From NCBI RefSeq assembly GCF_018476525.1, contig NZ_JAHCST010000004.1, positions 186,001 to 250,000 on the forward strand: a DNA stretch of 64,000 nt. Reading direction: 5' to 3'. A program made the translations under genes and the position numbers. This stretch comes from Acrocarpospora catenulata. Its GTDB lineage: Bacteria > Actinomycetota > Actinomycetes > Streptosporangiales > Streptosporangiaceae. Under the pieces are notes generated by a model that saw only the letters and a list, made by a program, of their open reading frames with translations, made no database searches and was not told the DNA's origin. Of this stretch, positions 61,919 to 64,000 are shown piece by piece. Positions within the stretch are counted from its first letter, which is position 1, and each line of letters starts with the position of its first letter.

Positions 61919-63394
61919 ATGCTGACTTCCAGATGGTGGGCTCTCTCAGCCCTCGTGCTCAGCGTCCTGGTCATCGGACTGGACGCGACCGTGCTCAACG
62001 TGGCGCTCCCCACGCTCGCCGTGGACCTCGGCGCCTCCACCGGCGACCTGCAGTGGATCGTCGACGCGTACCTGGTGACCTTCGCCGCGCTGCTGCTGCC
62101 GGCCGGGGTCTTCGGCGACCGGCTGGGCCGCAAGCGGCTGCTGGTGGCCGGGCTGGCGGCGTTCGGCGTGGCCTCGGCCGTGGCCATGCTGGCCGGGAGC
62201 ATCGGCTGGCTGATCGCGGCCCGGGCGCTGATGGGGGCCGGGGCGGCGCTCATCATGCCGCTGTCCACCGCGATCCTGCCGAGCATCTTCCCGGCCGCGG
62301 AGCGGGCCAAGGCCATCGCGGTCACCACGGCCGGGATGGCGATCGGCCTGCCGCTCGGACCGATCGTCGGCGGCTACCTGCTCGACCACTTCTGGTGGGG
62401 GTCGATCTTCCTGATCAACCTGCCCGCCGTCGCGATCGCGCTGCTCGCCGTGGTGGTGCTGGTCCCGGAGTCCCGCGACCCGGCCTCCCCCCGGCTGGAC
62501 GTTCCGGGCACGCTGCTGTCGGTCACCGGGCTGGCCGCGCTGGTCTTCGGCGTGATCCAGGCGCCCGCCGACGGCTGGGGCTCGGCCCGGGTGCTGACGC
62601 CACTGCTGGCCGGTACGGCGCTGCTGGTCGTCTTCGTGCTGGTCGAGATGCGGTCGAGGGCCCCGATGATGGACCTCAGCCTGTTCCGGGACCGGGTCTT
62701 CCTGTGGGGCTCGGTGGCCGCCTCGCTGGTCTCGCTGGGCATGATGGGCGTGCTCTTCGTGGTGCCGCTCTACCTGCAGGCGGTGCTGGGCTTCGACGCG
62801 ATGGCCACCGGGCTGCGCATCGTGCCGATGATCGTCGGCCTGATGGCGGGCGGGCTGGCCGGGGAGCGCCTGCTCAAGGTGGCCCGGCTGCGGCCGATCA
62901 TGACCGCCGGGCTGCTGCTGCTCGCGGCCGGTCTAGCTCTCGGCGCCCTGCTGCCCGGCTCGTACGGGTACACGGCCGTGTGGCTGACAGTCGCGGGCGC
63001 CGGGGTGGGCCTGACCATGGTCCCCGCCATGGACGGCGTGCTGGCGACGCTGCCCGAGGACCGGACCGGCATGGGCACCGGGGTGCTCCAGACCCTCCGG
63101 CAGACCGGCGGGGCCTTCGGGGTCGCCGGGCTCGGCAGCCTGCTCTCCGCCGTGTACGTCGGTGACCTGCCGTCCGGGGCGCCCTCGGCGGTGCGGGAGT
63201 CGGTGGCGGCCGGTGTCCGGGTTCCGGAGTTCGCCGAGGCGGCGCGGGCGGCGTTCGGGGCGGCCATGGACGCGGTGCTCTGGAGTTGCGGGGCGGCGGC
63301 CGTGCTCAGTGCGGCGCTGGTGGCGCTGTTCCTGCGTGGCGGGACCGTCAGGAAGGCGGGAGAATCGGTGCATGAGCTCGCCGGGACTGCGTGA
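61919..63394 (+). CDS. MFS drug-efflux transporter, DHA2 (14-helix EmrB/QacA) family
   Basis: 491 aa. Motifs: SVLVIGLDATVLNVALPTLAVDLGASTGDLQWIVDAYLVTFAALLLPAGVFGDRLGRKRLLVAGLAAFGVAS (motifs D1 and A), RALMGAGAALIMPLSTAILPSIFP (motif B), GMAIGLPLGPIVGGYLLDHFWWGSIFLINLPAVAIAL (motif C). Proton-driven export of drugs or hydrophobic compounds. The TetR gene overlaps its 3' end by 23 bases and probably regulates it. Confidence 0.94.
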   Translation: MLTSRWWALSALVLSVLVIGLDATVLNVALPTLAVDLGASTGDLQWIVDAYLVTFAALLLPAGVFGDRLGRKRLLVAGLAAFGVASAVAMLAGSIGWLIAARALMGAGAALIMPLSTAILPSIFPAAERAKAIAVTTAGMAIGLPLGPIVGGYLLDHFWWGSIFLINLPAVAIALLAVVVLVPESRDPASPRLDVPGTLLSVTGLAALVFGVIQAPADGWGSARVLTPLLAGTALLVVFVLVEMRSRAPMMDLSLFRDRVFLWGSVAASLVSLGMMGVLFVVPLYLQAVLGFDAMATGLRIVPMIVGLMAGGLAGERLLKVARLRPIMTAGLLLLAAGLALGALLPGSYGYTAVWLTVAGAGVGLTMVPAMDGVLATLPEDRTGMGTGVLQTLRQTGGAFGVAGLGSLLSAVYVGDLPSGAPSAVRESVAAGVRVPEFAEAARAAFGAAMDAVLWSCGAAAVLSAALVALFLRGGTVRKAGESVHELAGTA

Positions 63395-63962
63395 ACGGAA
63401 GAAGGCCAGGACTCGGCGGACGATCCAGGAACAGGCCCTGCGATTGTTCGCCGAGCAGGGCTACGAGGCGACCACGATCGAGCAGATCGCGGAGGCGTCC
63501 GAAATCTCGCCGAGCACGATCTTCCGATATTTCCCGACCAAGGAAGACATCGTTCTCCAGGACGACTACGACCCGCTCTTGATAGACCTGCTGGCCGCCC
63601 AGCCCCGGGAGAAACCGCCCCTCCGCGCCCTTCGCGACAGCTTCCGTGACGCCCTGGACCAAGTCCCTGAAGCCGAACAGCAAGAAATCCTGGGCCGCGC
63701 CAAACTCCAGATCACCGTTCCCGCCATCCGCGCCCGCCTGATCCAGAACATGATGAGCACCATGGATCTCCTGGCCGACACCATCGCCAGACGCGAAGGC
63801 GCCGACCCCACCGGTCTCCCCATCCGGACGCTGGTCGGCGCGACGATGGGCGCCCTCCTCCCCGCCATGTACGAGTGGGTCGAAACCGACGGCGCCCGCC
63901 CCCTGGCCGACATGATCGACGACGCCATCGCCCTGCTTGAGGAGGGGCTACCGATCAGGTGA
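63372..63962 (+). CDS. TetR/AcrR-family regulator of the MFS exporter
   Basis: 196 aa from ATG 63372, inside the end of the MFS gene. HTH: RERKKARTRRTIQEQALRLFAEQGYEATTIEQIAEASEISPSTIFRYFPTKEDIVLQDDYDPLLIDLL, the form seen in acyl- and drug-responsive actinobacterial TetR proteins. The ligand domain is generic. Co-translation with the pump implies feedback control; its operator would be near 61880-61918. Confidence 0.92.
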   Translation: MSSPGLRERKKARTRRTIQEQALRLFAEQGYEATTIEQIAEASEISPSTIFRYFPTKEDIVLQDDYDPLLIDLLAAQPREKPPLRALRDSFRDALDQVPEAEQQEILGRAKLQITVPAIRARLIQNMMSTMDLLADTIARREGADPTGLPIRTLVGATMGALLPAMYEWVETDGARPLADMIDDAIALLEEGLPIR

Positions 63963-64000
63963 GTTCGGCTTTGAGCGCGGCGGGAGTGGTCACGGGGAGG
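63955..64000 (-). CDS. possible 3' end of a minus-strand gene
   Basis: One minus-strand frame reads LPVTTPAALKAELT and ends with TGA at 63957-63955, overlapping the end of the TetR gene by 8 bases. Codon usage looks plausible but only 15 codons are visible, so no product can be assigned. Confidence 0.35.
   Translation of the reverse strand, partial: LPVTTPAALKAELT

Overview
The window is chromosomal DNA from a high-GC actinobacterium. Supporting signs are GC-rich codons, many GTG starts, F420-type luciferase-like oxidoreductases, an Rv2175c-type DNA-binding protein, a MacS-type histidine kinase, a GTP-dependent PEP carboxykinase and many leaderless promoters. Membership of the Streptosporangiales is my inference from gene content, not something the sequence proves.

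Layout. 1-2070: a KAP-type NTPase with a degenerate caspase-like front end (3' end cut by the window). 2191-11268: housekeeping and carbon metabolism (PhoX-like phosphatase, MarR-GNAT fusion, lactonase-family propeller, glycerol kinase, phosphofructokinase with PPi-type residues, MacS/MacR-like two-component pair, ThiI). 11422-17214: an AT-richer insert with a DUF6461-like gene and a 1543-residue secreted DNRLRE/Ig-like protein ending in a NucA/NucB nuclease. 17278-20444: a DAHP synthase with an apparent Phe/Tyr leader-peptide attenuator, a molybdopterin oxidoreductase, a three-repeat type I-E CRISPR mini-array without cas genes, and endonuclease IV. 20558-28578: a near-complete purine catabolic operon (uraD, uraH, uricase, two of three xanthine dehydrogenase subunits, 8-oxoguanine deaminase, glycerate kinase, allantoinase, allantoicase). 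28582-29630: a HEPN/MNT toxin-antitoxin pair. 29891-33073: a Met/Gln/Pro-rich protein, two small proteins (one looking like a free-standing subtilisin propeptide) and a leaderless subtilase. 33092-42650: a block related to the Mycobacterium tuberculosis Rv2172c-Rv2176 neighbourhood (Ser/Thr kinase, Rv2175c-like protein, polyprenyl synthetase, MetF) interleaved with thiamine genes (thiO-thiS-thiG under a TPP riboswitch, and thiE).

43384-56869: a CoA-thioester catabolic cluster (acyl-CoA dehydrogenases, thiolase plus DUF35/OB-fold protein, MaoC-type hydratase, luciferase-like oxidoreductases, orphan binding protein). A TetR regulator sits inside it, and at least five copies of a CAAGCAATTGCTTG-like palindrome lie in its promoters. 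The last acyl-CoA dehydrogenase is truncated against the C-terminus of an SCO6045-like gene. 56517-59128: a three-gene set (TIGR04222-type membrane protein with a Gly/Cys tail, DUF692 iron enzyme, SCO6045-like partner) that looks like a peptide or protein modification system. 59282-64000: PEP carboxykinase with DasR/NagR-like sites upstream, a possible ribbon-helix-helix protein, and an MFS exporter overlapping a TetR gene.

The candidates I consider most worth study are the TIGR04222-DUF692-SCO6045 set, the subtilase with a detached propeptide-like gene, the aroF leader, and the palindrome regulon of the CoA cluster. GlpK and PckG share DasR/NagR-like operators, which hints that amino-sugar signalling controls glycerol use and gluconeogenesis. 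No tRNA or rRNA gene was seen.
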